Translations under genes and position numbers: made by a program
The notes under the pieces: model-generated
What the model saw: only the letters and a program-made list of their open reading frames with translations
Databases searched by the model: none
Told to the model about the DNA's origin: nothing
Shown here: positions 33,231 to 45,960 of the stretch, piece by piece
Layout: every line of letters begins with the position of its first letter
Numbering within the stretch: position 1 is the first letter of the stretch
From: Petaurus breviceps papuanus
Lineage: Eukaryota; Chordata; Mammalia; Diprotodontia; Petauridae
DNA: 64,000 nucleotides
Assembly (NCBI GenBank): GCA_028583685.1
Contig: JAMXIF010001210.1
Span: 10,771,468 to 10,835,467, forward strand
Direction of reading: 5' to 3'

Positions 33231-35666
33231 AACCTGTCCAGGTTGGAAGAACACTCCAGAGCTTACTTTCCACTTGCAAAGCTTTTAAGAGTCACCTTCA
33301 CAGGATTGCATTTTTAAAAAATGAAATAAAGGGAACCCTGTTTTAGAAATTAGAAAGCAAATGAAGAGTCTCCATATGCTTTTTTCTCTGTCAATTTTTT
33401 CTTCTGCAGATTATCCCAATAAAATGAACAACCTGACCTTGTGTGGATAGGAAGGTCTTAAACAGAAGGTAAAGTAGGCTGATTTATTTCCATTTTCTAA
33501 ACTAAATGAAACTCAAAACCAAATAAACAGCATACAAAGGAAGTCCATGTTGAGGGAGGGTTCAGTTACTGTCTTGGAGTAAAGGATTCACACTCATATA
33601 TGGTCAATAAACTTACTCAGGACCTCAGGCAATGTTAATGTTCTGAAAAAGAAAATTTCTAAATACTCAACTTTGAACAACTTCCTACATCTTGAAAAAG
33701 TTAATATGAGCAGTTAAGCCATTGTAAGGATGGATTTTGTTTTTAAACTTTATAATAATGATCCCTTGAAAAATATGCAAGATTTTTCTCCTGACGTATT
33801 CTTTTAAAAAATTTGACCAAGGCCCCTTCAAAACAGATTCAAAGAGCTGATTAGCTACAGCTTGCAATTTCCTCTTTTATTTCAGTGGTATTAAATGGGA
33901 AAAGATAGTCTAGTCAACCACCACCACTGGTCTTATGATTTGTGGCAGAGAATATAATCATTGATGAAGGAAACTAGAAGAAATCAACACCCTTCCCATT
34001 TACATACTTGATGAGTCATTAATGGCACAAGGGAAAAGACTAATTAACGAGGATTAAAAATCCCAGAAGCCTACATCTATAGTGAGATGACTTTCAAGCT
34101 CTCCACATTTCAGAAATAAATCACATAATTTCTCTTCATAAATAATGAACTCCAATTACTTTTCCCTAGCACCGCCTTCCATGCAGAATATTAAATAGCT
34201 TGTGGATATGTCACCTTTTTTCCTAAATTGAAATAATGGAAATTTGATTGAGTCATGAGCTATGATGGGAGTTGAGACTCAAAAGGACCAACTTTAAATA
34301 TTTCTGGCAATGGCACAATGTCTCCCTTGGCAAGAAAATATAAATGAAATTTAATATCTATGTAGATTACTGGAAATAGCTGCAAAAGAAAATTTGCTTG
34401 CCAATAACAATGGGCTGATGTGTAAATCAATTCCCAGTTAATGTATGAAGAATTTTGAAAAATTAAGCTTGGGTCCATAGATGCCATGCACAGTAAAATG
34501 GCTAAAATCTTAACCATCATAAAAGTAGTAGAAATTATAAAGATTACCTTGAATCGATTGACCAGTAAACTTTAGATTATCATCACTACTACAGAGGGAT
34601 TATGATGTGAAAGCAATAGGAGGAAAATAATGGCAATGTGTTTTTGTAACCTATAGCAGTGAAATAGATAAAATAATCCCCTTTTTTCCAAGTATTTTGG
34701 GGAAAATGTAATATTATCTGTTTAGTATAGTTCCTTTCTTCCCTATCTGTACTGATCAGAAGTCTTTTTGATAATCTGGAAGTTCTAGGATTATTGGGCA
34801 GAGCAGTGAGCTCTTTCCAGAACACATAGCTGGGCCAATCACAGATCCTGATGGAAGAGCCTGAGTAGGGAAGCCCCAGAAGTCCATGTGCTCTAGCTCT
34901 AATTACAAATATCTGGTGAAAAAATTCAGACAGCTCATTAATGGTGCCCACCATTCTACTGGACTAACTTTGTCCCATGCTATCCTGGTGGCATTATGCT
35001 TGGTATCTCTTCTATTATTTCTTTGCCATTGTATTCTGTATTACTACTTGGGTTCTCCTAGCATTTTCCCTGGGCAAAGAGTAGTTCCCACCTCATTTCA
35101 CCCTCTTTATCTCTAGAAGACTGGCATGTAAACCTTTCTGCTTTCATTCTCTAGGACAGATTGGCAAGTGAGAGGTCTGCTAAAAGACACATCTGTAGGG
35201 CAAGATAAGGCTGGGGAATGGATTTGTAAAGTTATTGGTTCAGAGATCATCCATTACTAAACTCTCTCTACCAAAACAGGTAAATTAGAGTCTTAGCAAG
35301 CTGTTTAGAGTACTGAGGGGTTAATGACTGGCCCAGTATGTATCAAAGAAGAGACTTAAAGCCAGGTCTTCTTGCCTCTCTGTCCACTGGGTCATGCTGC
35401 CTTTCACAAAGGCAAAGTACCAATAAAAATAATTTCCATTTACCATTCTTTAGACATGGAAATGAAGGTCTAAGAGGAAAGAGGGTAGGAAATGGCACAT
35501 TGAACCAAGCTGTGAGGGGAATAACTAGGAGCATGCCTTATTTGGGGAAATAATCCCAGCACAGGATGTATATATAACACACTGGAAGGACAAGGCCCTA
35601 GGATTAGCTAAAGAAAGTTGAGGCAGCTTGGAGTAACTCAGAAAAATCTGCATTGTAGATAACCAT
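33231..35666. other. repeat-poor unassigned stretch
   Basis: No repeat identified. The longest frame (121 codons, minus, 34589-34954) shows no recognised motif and an overlapping plus-strand frame at 34886-35116. The block at 33890-34200 is rich in TAATTA-like steps, a weak hint of a regulatory element. Confidence 0.45.
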
Positions 35667-35676
35667 TATAAATTGA

Positions 35677-35831
35677 TTTTTTTTTTTTTTTGCTTTTTGG
35701 AGGGGGGAAGGCAGGGCAATTAGGGTTAAATGACTTGCCCAAGTGACCTTAAGTGTCTGAGGTCAGATTTGAACTCAAATCCTCCTGAATCCAGGGCTGG
35801 TGATCTATTCACTGTGTCACCTAGTCACCCC
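35677..35831 (-). mobile_element. A-tailed tRNA-head SINE (WSINE1-like)
   Basis: The plus strand begins with a T-run (antisense A-tail), then 'cagggcaattagggttaaat', 'gacttgcccaagtgacctta', 'tgaactcaaatcctcctgaa' and the complement of the head 'cactgtgtcacctagtcacc'. A 10-bp perfect target duplication TATAAATTGA flanks it (35667-35676, 35832-35841). Confidence 0.92.
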
Positions 35832-35875
35832 TATAAATTGAATTCTTAACATTAACTGTGACTGTGGTTGACTCT

Positions 35876-36481
35876 TGTAACAGCAAGAACCCTAGCACAC
35901 CCAGGATGGCTGCTAGTACAGATTCTTTGATCTGCTTTACTAAAGGAAAGCAAATTTAAAGGGGTCGACAATCTTTAATTTATATATAATATCTATAATT
36001 AATATATATTTATTTCACTTAGTTCAGGGGAAAAGTCAGCACCCTGAACTTCAGAAAATACAAACAGAAATTACAAGGAGACAAAAAAAATACAGACAGA
36101 GAAAATAACACAATTCAAAAGACCAACAGACAGGGCTTTTGACCACTATATACATAGTTTGTCACCAGAGAAAGAAGCACCAACATCTGGGTTTTCAAAG
36201 CCAGGGGCTCAATGGCTACCCAGAGTCTCATCTGGCCAAATCACACAACTCTTCCCATAAGTGAGCCCCAAAGCAAAATCTCACTTCAGGGTATATATAC
36301 CCTTCTTCAGGGTCAGAGGACATCACAACCTTCATGACCCATTGCCTAATTTCAAAGTAACAAAAGGTATGGGTGGGCCTTCCTGAAAAACAAGCCTCTC
36401 CCCAATCAAGCCTCTCCTGTTGGGTTCCAATTGAGGCCCATTAAGGGGCAGGGAAGATCTTCAAATTCCCTTATCATTACA
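35876..36481 (-). mobile_element. solo LTR of an endogenous retrovirus
   Basis: A 606-bp unit with TGTAAC / TTACA ends. Read on the minus strand it starts TGTAATGATAAGG, carries a TATA box (complement at about 36291-36300) and an AATAAA signal (complement 36009-36014), and ends GTTACA. The 5-bp flanking repeats match at four positions (ACTCT 35871-35875, ACTCC 36482-36486). No internal gag, pol or env sequence lies beside it, so it is the usual fossil left by recombination between two LTRs. Marsupial ERV, class not determined; moderately old. Confidence 0.78.
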
Positions 36482-36486
36482 ACTCC

Positions 36487-36835
36487 GCAAATGGTGGCAG
36501 CCTCAGATGCTATAATTTGGAACCAATTTAATGTCTGCACCTTCTTGTGATGGCCCAACACTTTCACCTTCATTTGTCCCACCCTCTATTTTGAGAGTGT
36601 CCAAGACAGTAGTCCTGCAGAAGTTTCTAGATCCCATTCTCAGGTATACTGGTTATTTCAATAGACTTTGTCATTAGAAAGAGAATATGCTACACTACTT
36701 CAAGGCAATACAATTATAGCTCATAAGCTCTTTCATATGTAGCAAGAAAGACTGGACCCCAATAAAGGAAAATTTCAACAACTACAGCTTCTTATTCTAG
36801 TGGAGATTTTGTAATGAAAAGGAAAAAAAAGAAGC
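36487..36835. other. no feature recognised
   Basis: Nothing supported. Confidence 0.5.
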
Positions 36836-37005
36836 TTGGTGTTGGGAATAGAGAGCTGACCTCAGTGATAAGAAGATCTGGATTCAAGTTCTGCCTTTGA
36901 GACATGCTTTGAGACATATGACTTTGTGTAAGTCACTTAACCTCTCAATGACTAGACCATTCTCTAAGACTCTAAGTTACAGAGAAGGTGCTGACTTACA
37001 CTGAA
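36836..37005 (+). mobile_element. MIR-type SINE
   Basis: 'tgggaatagagagctgacct', 'gatctggattcaagttctgc', 'gactttgtgtaagtcactta' and 'acctctcaatgactagacca'. Confidence 0.5.
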
Positions 37006-37084
37006 ATAAAGAGTTTCTTCAATGGGGTGTTTCCTATATCAATGACACAACAGTGACATTGTCTATATCCCTTTGGAATAAAAG

Positions 37085-37555
37085 AACTGCTAATTTGTCA
37101 TTAGGCAGAAATGAGGCCAAAGTCCTCCCACATTCTGCAGTCTAGCCAAATTGGCCTAATCTCTATTCTTACTCCAGAGAGTCTGTGTCCCATCTCCATG
37201 CCAATGCACTGCCACTAACTCATGCCTAGAATGTTCTCCCTCTTTACCTCTGCCTCACAGAATCTCTCCCTTCCTTTACAGGATAGCTCAGGATCCATAT
37301 TCTGCATAAAACCTTTCCAAGTGCCTCAAATTGTAAATGCTCTCTCTCCCAAATTGCCTTGCATTGAACTATTTTGTGTATATTTCTATTTACTAACTGT
37401 ATTTATGCTGAGTAAGTCTTATAAGTATTTGTCTCACTCATTAGTATATAATCTTATTATGAGTAGAAATTGTTTCGTTCACTTTATCCCTAGAGCTTAA
37501 TGCAATACCTACCACATACATAATAGATGCCTAATAAATACTTGTTGATTGCTGG
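37085..37555 (+). mobile_element. L2 LINE 3' portion
   Basis: 'ccatgccaatgcactgccac', 'catgcctagaatgttctccc', 'tctttacctctgcctcacag', 'agctcaggatccatattctg', 'acctttccaagtgcctcaaa' and the end 'aatacctaccacatacataa' with 'tgcctaataaatacttgttg'. The 92-codon frame at 37222-37500 is a chance frame in it. Confidence 0.78.
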
Positions 37556-40500
37556 TCTGAAAGTCTTAAAATTGTATGGGAAGAAATAAACCATACTGTA
37601 TTATTTATTGCATAGGGCTTGTATAGGTAAAGTGTTTTGTAATATTGATTCTTTATATAATTGTGAAACGATGCTGACTCACTCACTTTGTTAAAAGGTA
37701 TTTTTAAGATAAATGATGTCACATTGAATCAGCATCTCTTTCTTTCCCTCAAATATTCTCCTATTTCACTTACTGCCTCCTTGGTACTTGGGCAGACATG
37801 AGTGATTTAGGCAGAGTTTCATCAACCAGTGAGCGTTTTTTTTTCTCACCATTTAAAAGGCAAGTCACAGTTGTATCATTATCTACTTTTAGCTTAATTT
37901 CCTTTACTTTTTAGTAGTGATCATAAAAGAAAAATAGAATACATCTTATCCACATTCTTCTGTGTCTGCAGGTTTACAGATCTTAAATCATCACCAAACC
38001 CATTATTATTTCACCATGGTTTATGACTTATTTTATACAAATATTAAAATGTTTTCACAATAAGCAAAAGATTGCTAACAGTAGAAATTGCCCGAGTTCT
38101 AAATCCTTAATATTCAATGTCATCACCTACATTATATATGATTTAGGTAGATGTTTTGTTATTTTCATTTTTAAAAAATTAAAGAAGGGTATATATCCAT
38201 ACCCATAGTTATTGAAATCAGACTTTTTATAGAAACTTTTCCCTTCAGTTATATTAAAATATCTCCAATTACAGTGGAACCAAAGTGAAATTTATGATCC
38301 TTGATCCTCTTCTAATATTGAGTTTTCCCTAATCAGTAATTCCTTAACTTTTACACTTTAGAGGTTTTTTTTATTACTTTTATTATTAGAATTCTATTAG
38401 ACCACCACCATACTGACAGAACAATTGCCCTCAATTAACTCAACTCATATCAAATCAATAGTGCATTTTGTAATCTAATTAAAAGCATTAAATTATTCTC
38501 AATATTAACATAGGTTTGCACATTCATCATTCTCATGAGCAATAGGAGAAAAAATATTACATCACCTGTAGGTATTTAATTAAAGCCTAAAATTCAATTT
38601 TAAAAATATTGGTTGGCATTATCAATTAATCTGTTGCAATCTCCCCACCCTCACCCCTACAACCCTTGTCTCAGATAGTTATCTTATAAAAAATAAACAA
38701 CTTTATCATTACTATGGTCACCTAATTTTTAATTAAACTCTCTTAATGGTTTCCTCTGCATTATGTATCAGATCTTATAAAGGAACAATGATGCAGTCCT
38801 GTTGATTATTATTGAGTTTTTAGCTCAGTTTGGATTTTCTGGCTCAGTATCCAATCTACACTAAAATCAGGTATATGACTAGAAGCTATTATCAGAGATG
38901 GTAATCCTTACCATTGAATTTGACCAAGGATATGACTACAGGTTTAGTATGAAATTGGGATTGGTTGATGCAAGTAAGAAGCATTCCACATCAATAAGCT
39001 TTATTTTTATTCTCTTGGCTTATTTACCTTTTATGTACCAGTTTTTTTTTTTTTAATCAGGTATAAGGCTGTCCTTTGCTCACAAAGATGTGAGAATTGG
39101 ATCAATATGCCAATGAACATAATATATAGTGGCATGAACTTAAAGTAAAGATGCTGATAAGATGTTGAGTGAAGGGACAATCAGTATGAGGTAGTGAGCT
39201 GTGAATGATGGTTTGAAGAAATCAGGGTGAGAAATAGAGAAAGGGAATTTCCAGGTTGAAGGAAAGACAGAAGAAAAGGCCAAGTTGGATCTAGAAACCT
39301 ATGTACGAGAGCCAGGAATGGCACATGGATGAACATATATCAGGCAGAAGGGAGGTAACCCAAAATAAAGGTAAAATGTTAGCATGTACCATTCTCTGTA
39401 GCTAAAAGGAAAAACAATCCAACATGCTCTATATGCTTAGCTGTCTTCAGGAACATCTCAGAAATAACCTGCTGTCTGATTAGGAGATGGCTAACTACTG
39501 AGATGAAGAAGCAGTCACCCTAAAGAATGACTAATATAAAATAAACTGTAATCTTGGAAATTCGATATTTCATTGGTCTATACAGCAATGAGAAATGAGG
39601 AAAAAAGAGTGAGAATTTGTCGTTGGAACTCCAGCATTGACCAGGTGGAAGGTAGATAACTACCTCCAGTTAATTAGATGAAAATTTCTTTTGAGGGAAG
39701 TCAAACAATTCTTTGGGAAAACATAATTTGATAAAAGAATCCCTTAAGAACATCCAAATACACTAGTTTTAACCACATACACACTTTTCCTATAGTTCAG
39801 CCCTGGCTACCACTTCATTATAAGATTTCTTGCAGGAGAGTCATTCATTCTACCATGTAGAAGACACTATTGCCAAGAGTGATCTAAAAACAGTTTAAAT
39901 ATGGTCCCTCGTCCTCACGGAGCATCTCCCACTTTACATTCATTCATAAATATACAATATACAAAAACTATAGCAGAAAAAAGAACACAGCAAAAAAGCA
40001 TGACAGAAATAAAGAGAATGAAATAGGGTTGTAAGAAAAGGAGAGATCGTAGTCCACGAGATCAAATTAAACATGAAAGAAAATTATGTCCTGTCCACCA
40101 TTTGCAATAACTGAGATATCTATATCTATGAAATATATAAAATCTCTGGATTAATTTTCTAATTCTCACCCCCATAAAAAACCATTCTGGCAAAATTTGC
40201 TGCCACTTTTTTCTTAGCATCCCTTTAATCCATTCCCTTTGTCTTTGTCCTATAGCTAAAGGCCCAGGTCTACTTTCACCTGAAAATTCATTCTTTTAGC
40301 AAAACGTTATTAAACTTACCTCCCTGTTCTTCATTAGGTATTATGAGAAATTCGAAAGAACTTTATATAAAATTAGGGGAGGGAATGAGGGGAGAAAATG
40401 TGTATGATAAGATGTAAATTGGATTTATTAGTATGAAAGATTTTGCTAGGTAGCAGGAACAGACGAGTTTGGATAAATAAGAGGGATCAATTGCAGTAGA

Positions 40501-40639
40501 GCCTTCAAACACCTAACATTAAAAACAACTGCCAAAAAGATATACCTATACCTGGACTGAGCTGAGCAATGGAAATCAACAATCCTTCTCTTTCATTCCC
40601 CTTACATGGTTTATCATTAAGTTCTTATCCATTCCTTCC
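37556..40639. other. unassigned AT-rich stretch
   Basis: No gene or firm repeat. 39080-39420 has a weak antisense-L2 flavour ('atttccaggttgaaggaaag'). The rest is unassigned. Confidence 0.45.
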
Positions 40640-41420
40640 TCTTTTCTACTGCCACTACCATCATCTATCTCATTCTTGGATTATTTCTGTAGTATGCGGA
40701 CTTCTAGACACTAATTCATTCTTCATATTACTGTTGCTCTAATATTCCTTAATAGGAGATTTCCACTATCCTACAGTTACTCAAAAACTTTTATTGATTC
40801 TCTAATTTCAATTACTTCAATTCTAAACCATTCTGCCAAGCCTTCGAGAGCCCTACATAATTGGGACCCATCCCATCTATCACTATTCTCTAATACACTC
40901 CCCATAGCATCTAATCTCAGTGATCTACACCCATTCATTGCCACCTCAAGGTCTTTTCTTGTGTTTATTTTTTTTTTAAATTGGCCAGGAATGCTTTCTT
41001 CACTAGCTCCTGTCTATCCACTTACCAATCCTTCAGAATCTAACTCAAGTAACACCTTCTCGACGAACTTTTCCTAACTGTTCCAGCCCTCACTGATTTT
41101 TTTTTGTCCTCTGAACTCATGTAGGTTTAACAGTCTAAGCCATACAGATTAGCATGTAATAAAATATAGCCTTTTATTATTTGTTCTCTAAGACTATAAG
41201 TTGGATAGAAAGTGCCAATCTACATTGGTAGCATTTCCTCATCTGGAAGTTTCTTATACCATTGAAATCACGGATCTCTTTTCTACTTTTAGTTTTTACT
41301 GTTGTCTGACATATGGTTTCTTTGCTCAAAAAAAGCTCTATGTTCCTTAAGGGGAGAGACCATGTCTTATACTCATATGTCTTAAATGTCATGATACTGA
41401 ACACATCATAAGCAATCAAT
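40640..41420 (+). mobile_element. L2-like LINE remnant
   Basis: 'aagccttcgagagccctaca', 'taattgggacccatcccatc', 'tattctctaatacactcccc', 'ggccaggaatgctttcttca', 'ttcagaatctaactcaagta', 'acaccttctcgacgaacttt' keep the L2 3' order. Diverged; the left end is uncertain. Confidence 0.58.
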
Positions 41421-42359
41421 AATTTTTTAAGGATTTATTGCTTTTTTAAGTCTTTCCAGTGAGAGAAGTGTTTGTGAAGTTTTTTTTGTGTGTGAAGAAG
41501 TGAGGCTCAAAAAACATTGGTATGCCGAACAAAGTTAATCTATCCCTACAATGCCTTATGAGGTCAAAGGTGCATTTTAGCACAATAACACTAATTGTAC
41601 AAGTTCATAAGTTATGGGTAGATCTCTTTTCATTTTTGTTCCAGGAAGACAGGAATACCAAGGTTGAGAAGAATCTCAGGGACTTGGTTTGAATGTATCA
41701 ATGTCACTTAGATCCTAAAGTACAGTGGTTGCTTGGATGACTTTGTTGAATCATCATAGTCCTTGGCTTGAGAGGATTTTTATAGGTATGGATGGATAAT
41801 GAATCAGGTTGCTATAACACTTATAAACAGCCTAAAGATGTCCAATTATGGTTTTATTGTTTAATAAAAATTGAAAAACTGTGAGTCAGATTGAGGAGAA
41901 TATAATGAGCTGGAATATTATTTGGACAAAACATTTGAGAAAGTTTGATGAAAGGTGAAGATACTATGGCTTGAGGAAGAAAGGTAACTGAAAAATAAGA
42001 TCATCAGTTTCTTCAAGGTCACTCCACTTGGGTACTCTGATGAGAATGTATGCCATTTCTACTAAGCAGTCTGAAATGATAAAGGACTACGTCCACTCAG
42101 GATCATAATTTGGTATGGTGTGTCAAGAGAACCTGAAACAGCATTTGTTATATTAGATTTGTTTCTTCTTGGAAGTGGTTACAATGATCTAGACATCATC
42201 AATCTCTGCAGGCAAACATCACTGGAGTCATATCTGACCTATATTTCTTCTTTAATTGGGCAACAAACTGTTGATCAGAAATACTTTCCAGAATTATATC
42301 TCCTAATCTATTTAACTGTTCAGCAAAATGAAATAAACAGTTCAATTTCAACTTGGAAA
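41421..42359. other. no feature recognised
   Basis: A 114-codon plus-strand frame (42120-42464) runs from here into the L3 remnant; only its C-terminal third is recognisable. Confidence 0.45.
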
Positions 42360-42895
42360 GTGAAGTGTTCCAAAGATCTTTGTTTGCCCCTGTACTTTTT
42401 AAACATCTTCATCAGTGATTTGGATGAAGCCATTAGATTTCAAGCTTATAAAAACAACAGGTGACACAAAACTGGAAAGAACTAATGCAGACAACAGAGT
42501 GTTACAACATGGAGTCAAACACAGTAGGACTGAATAGAGTCAGAGGTAGTCTTATGTGTAATATTCAAAAGTAATTTTCTTAAGTATGATGTTGGAGAGG
42601 AGCAGCTAGAAAAGGGCTCACCTGAAAATTATCTGCCAGCTCAAGAACAGTAAAAAAAAAAGCCTTAGGCTGCACTAGAGAAGCATGGTGTCCAAGGCGA
42701 GAGAAGTGACATTTCTGTTGTACGCTGATCAGACTTGTTTTGGAGTATTGTGTTCAGTTCTGGGTGCCACATTTGAGTGAGGGATATTTTCAAGCTGGAA
42801 AGCAGCCAGAGGAAGGCAACAAAGATGTTTAAATGCCTCAACATCATGTCATATCAGAATTATTTGATGCTTATAGAGATGTGTAGCTTGAACCT
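42360..42895 (+). mobile_element. L3/CR1 LINE reverse-transcriptase remnant
   Basis: The frame near 42385-42460 gives LYFLNIFISDLDEAIRF, matching the CR1 'VLFNIFINDLDEGIE' block just before the catalytic region. About 290 bp on, 'tggagtattgtgttcagttc' and 'tgggtgccacatttgagtga' encode LEYCVQFWVPH, the CR1 'LEYCVQFWAP' block, followed by 'aggaaggcaacaaagatg' (RRATKM in CR1). Order and direction agree. Frames are broken throughout, so it is a decayed copy. Confidence 0.75.
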
Positions 42896-42984
42896 GCTAT
42901 CCTATATCTCTAACTTTATACGCCAATGTCCCAGAACCATGAGTCTACAACCATCACCTCTATTTCCTCTTCTCTTCTTTACCC

Positions 42985-43890
42985 TCTGAAGTCTGGCTTC
43001 CAACTTCATCACTGAACTAAAACTACTCTCTTTGAAGTTATCAATGATTTCTTAGTTGCCAGATCCAATGACCTTTTCTCTATCCTCATACTTCTTGGAA
43101 TTTTCTAGTATTTGACACTGTTGACTTCTATCTTCTGGATATTTTTTCTTCTCTGTATTTTTATAGCATTGTTCTCCTAGTTCTCTTTTGACCTATCTGC
43201 CTTCTCTTTCTTGGCTTCCTTTTTTTAACTCATGATCCATATCACATTCCTTGACTGTGATTGTACCCCTAGGCTCTATCCTGGGCTCATTTTGTTCTTG
43301 CTTTATACTCTCCCAGTTGGTGACCTCATTAACTTTCTGAATGTAATTATTTTTTGCTCCATAGATGTCTACCAAATCTATATATCTGGCCTTAGTCTCT
43401 CTTCCTGAGTTCTAGTCTCACATCACCAACTGCCTATTAGGCAAATCAGATGCTCCAATAGGCATCTCAACCTCCACACATCCCATACAGAACTGATTAT
43501 CTCCCCCACCCAAGACTCATATCCATAGGGCTTCTAAACTTCCATATTTCTGCGTAGGATATCATGCCGCTTTCAGCCATATAAGTTCTCAAACTTGGTG
43601 TCATCCTTGATTCCTTAGACTCTCACCTCTCAATTACTATCAGTTGCCAAATGTTATTTCTACCTCCACAATATCTCTCAAATCTGTCTCTTTCTCCCTA
43701 CTTACACAACTGCCACCCTAATTCAGATCCTCATCAGATCCTTACCTGGTCTACTACAATAACTTCCAAATTCATCTCCCTACCTTTATCCAGTTGTCAA
43801 ATTGATATTCCTAAATTGAAGATCTGACCATGGAATTCCCCTTGTCAATAAACTACGGTGACTCTTTATTTCCTCTAAAATCAAACAACC
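42985..43890 (+). mobile_element. L2 LINE, ORF2 remnant
   Basis: 'cacattccttgactgtgatt', 'gtacccctaggctctatcct' and 'gggctcattttgttcttgct' follow the L2 'LTVGVPQGSVLGPLLF' segment. Then come 'ctaccaaatctatatatctg', 'agtctcacatcaccaactgc', 'cttggtgtcatccttgattc' and 'atctgaccatggaattcccc'. It ends before the L2 3' end, in an ATCTAT repeat. Confidence 0.8.
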
Positions 43891-43907
43891 TCTGTTTGAC
43901 ATTTGCA

Positions 43908-43975
43908 TTTATCTATGTATACAGATAGATTTAGATCTACATAGATTTAGATCTATCTATATCTACATATCCTTC
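43908..43975. repeat. ATCTAT/TAGATC simple repeat
   Basis: Short repeated and partly palindromic 'tagatctacatagatttaga' units at the truncated right end of the L2 copy. Confidence 0.75.
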
Positions 43976-44292
43976 AAAGACAGTGACAAGTATTAGAAAG
44001 ATTTCCTAAAGAAGTTTAATCAATATAAATTGAGTACCATAATGGGATCACCTCAAAAGCAATTAGTTGATCCTCTCTCCAAGTGGAAACATAAGTCAGC
44101 CAAGGGCAGCACTCATTTAGAATGTCATTCCATTTGTACACGCTTATTCTGGAGGATTATGAGAAGTAAAACCTAACAGAATAAACTATTGGTGAAATAA
44201 ATAAGATAGAAAGAAAACTTGGTGAATGATTCAACTAAGAAAAATCATCCTAAAGGCTTTTAAGGATGAAGCCGGATGAAGGACAGAAAAAG

Positions 44293-44441
44293 AGTTGTTT
44301 TAATATTTGACAGTTATATTTCTAAATATAATTGGTCTTTCTTAATAACCCTATTTTTATCGTCTACATTTTGATAAAGGGGTCTAAGCTTCACCAGAAT
44401 GCCACAGGAACTCATGACACACAAAAGATTAGGAGCCCCTG
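44293..44441 (+). mobile_element. hAT-like non-autonomous DNA transposon
   Basis: 'ttttaatatttgacagttat', 'atttctaaatataattggtc', 'gataaaggggtctaagcttc', 'accagaatgccacaggaact' and the terminus 'aagattaggagcccctg'. Most complete of the three copies of this family here, though the left terminus is not clear. Confidence 0.7.
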
Positions 44442-45794
44442 CAACAGAGGCCATGAGCAGTCATGAAGTTCCAGACGTATGTCTCCCCTTCTACCTGTAC
44501 TTTTAACTTCTTCAGGTCATTTTCTAATTTTTTAAAATTGTGCATGAAAGACCCATCTGAACAATTGCAAGGACTTTCCACATAGGAAGCTCCCTAAATA
44601 AATGAATCATAGGTCCAGAGTTCCCTTTAAAAAATCAAAAAGTAGTATCTGGAAATTCAGGGTAATTCACACTTGTCTGAGTAATGCTCTTTCAAGAAGG
44701 CCAAGAAAATACCAGCTACTATGAGAACTAATAAAGAAACGACTGGGTAAATTCTGGCTCCTTAAAAACTTAGAAGCAGAAAAATGTGAAAATATGATTT
44801 AAACACCGAGGCTTTAATCTACTAAAAACGCCTGAGGCTAGACAGGCCACAAATAGTCAATGATGTTATTTTAATTTAAGTTGAGATAAACCTACTATTT
44901 TGTAATTAGAAGCTATTTTCCTTACCTTTACCACATATTACTTGGTTTCTTTATATTTGGTGAATGAAACAACTTGTTTTTACTATGACAAATAGCTTTT
45001 TTTTAATAGTGGATAGGGTGCTTCCCTTGGGGGTTCTCAGTTTTCTAATCCTAACAATGTGGGCTTAAGCCACTGTCTCTGTTATGAAACCAAAATAGGA
45101 GACTTATAACTAGTGGTCAAAATATTACAGAGAACAGCAATGCAAGGTTGGAGCCAGAGGCATACTTTCCTTTTTGACAGAGATTTAAAAGGCTTGAACA
45201 GAGCAGTTAATTACTGTGGACACCTTTTAAATGATCCTTTGACTTTTTGCAAACAAGAGTCTCTCAGACCAGCTTGGGTTGCTGTTACAAACTGAATCAA
45301 TTCACCTGAGAAGATATAATGGGTTTAGAAATTTTTCATAATGCTCTTTCAAGACAGGAGGTGGAACCAATACCTGAGGTGGGAAAATAAGCAAATGATA
45401 TCAAATAGTTCAAAGATGTTGGGATTCAAGACTCTGTATTGCCACTGTATTATTAAGACACTGGTTGAATAAAGGCTACTAATGTTAAAGAATACACTCG
45501 ATGATTTGCTTTGCCTTTGTACAGAGGAAAGAAAATACCACATCAGGATTTGGACAATGCCAGACAGGGTTCTTGGATCAAGAACTTGACTAGACTAGTG
45601 GGAACCTAGAGGAAGTAGATAATGTAAGTCAGCTAGGGCAGATATATCCACAAAGATAAGCTAGAGTGGGATGGAAAAGGCAAGAGATCCAGAATCCAAG
45701 GAGGCAACAGGGACTAAGATTCAAAGTTAGGACACTAGAAAAGAAAGGGTCAAGGCTCCATGTAGAGTCTAGGAAACAACAGATTAGGGATGGT
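44442..45794. other. no feature recognised
   Basis: Frames at 45113-45295, minus 45349-45543 and minus 45629-45832 carry no motif. No repeat assigned. Confidence 0.45.
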
Positions 45795-45960
45795 ACTGTG
45801 ACAGATCTCAAAAGCACTGACTTTGAAGTCATAATATGTTAGTTTGAATCCCACCTTTGACACTGACTTGTGACCTTAGGCACAGGACCTTAATTACAAT
45901 GTACAGGTTGGATTAGAAGACCTCTGACACTGAGCTCTGATCTTTGCAATGGGGTCTGAG
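45795..45960 (+). mobile_element. MIR3-like SINE with internal loss
   Basis: 'aaaagcactgactttgaagt', 'gtttgaatcccacctttgac', 'cttgtgaccttaggcacagg', then directly 'aggttggattagaagacctc' and 'tgacactgagctctgatctt'. The CORE end between the last two blocks is missing. Confidence 0.5.

Noticed and set aside
34589-34954. 121-codon minus-strand frame
   Set aside because: No recognised motif, mixed composition and no good splice sites. A frame of this length is expected by chance in 64 kb.
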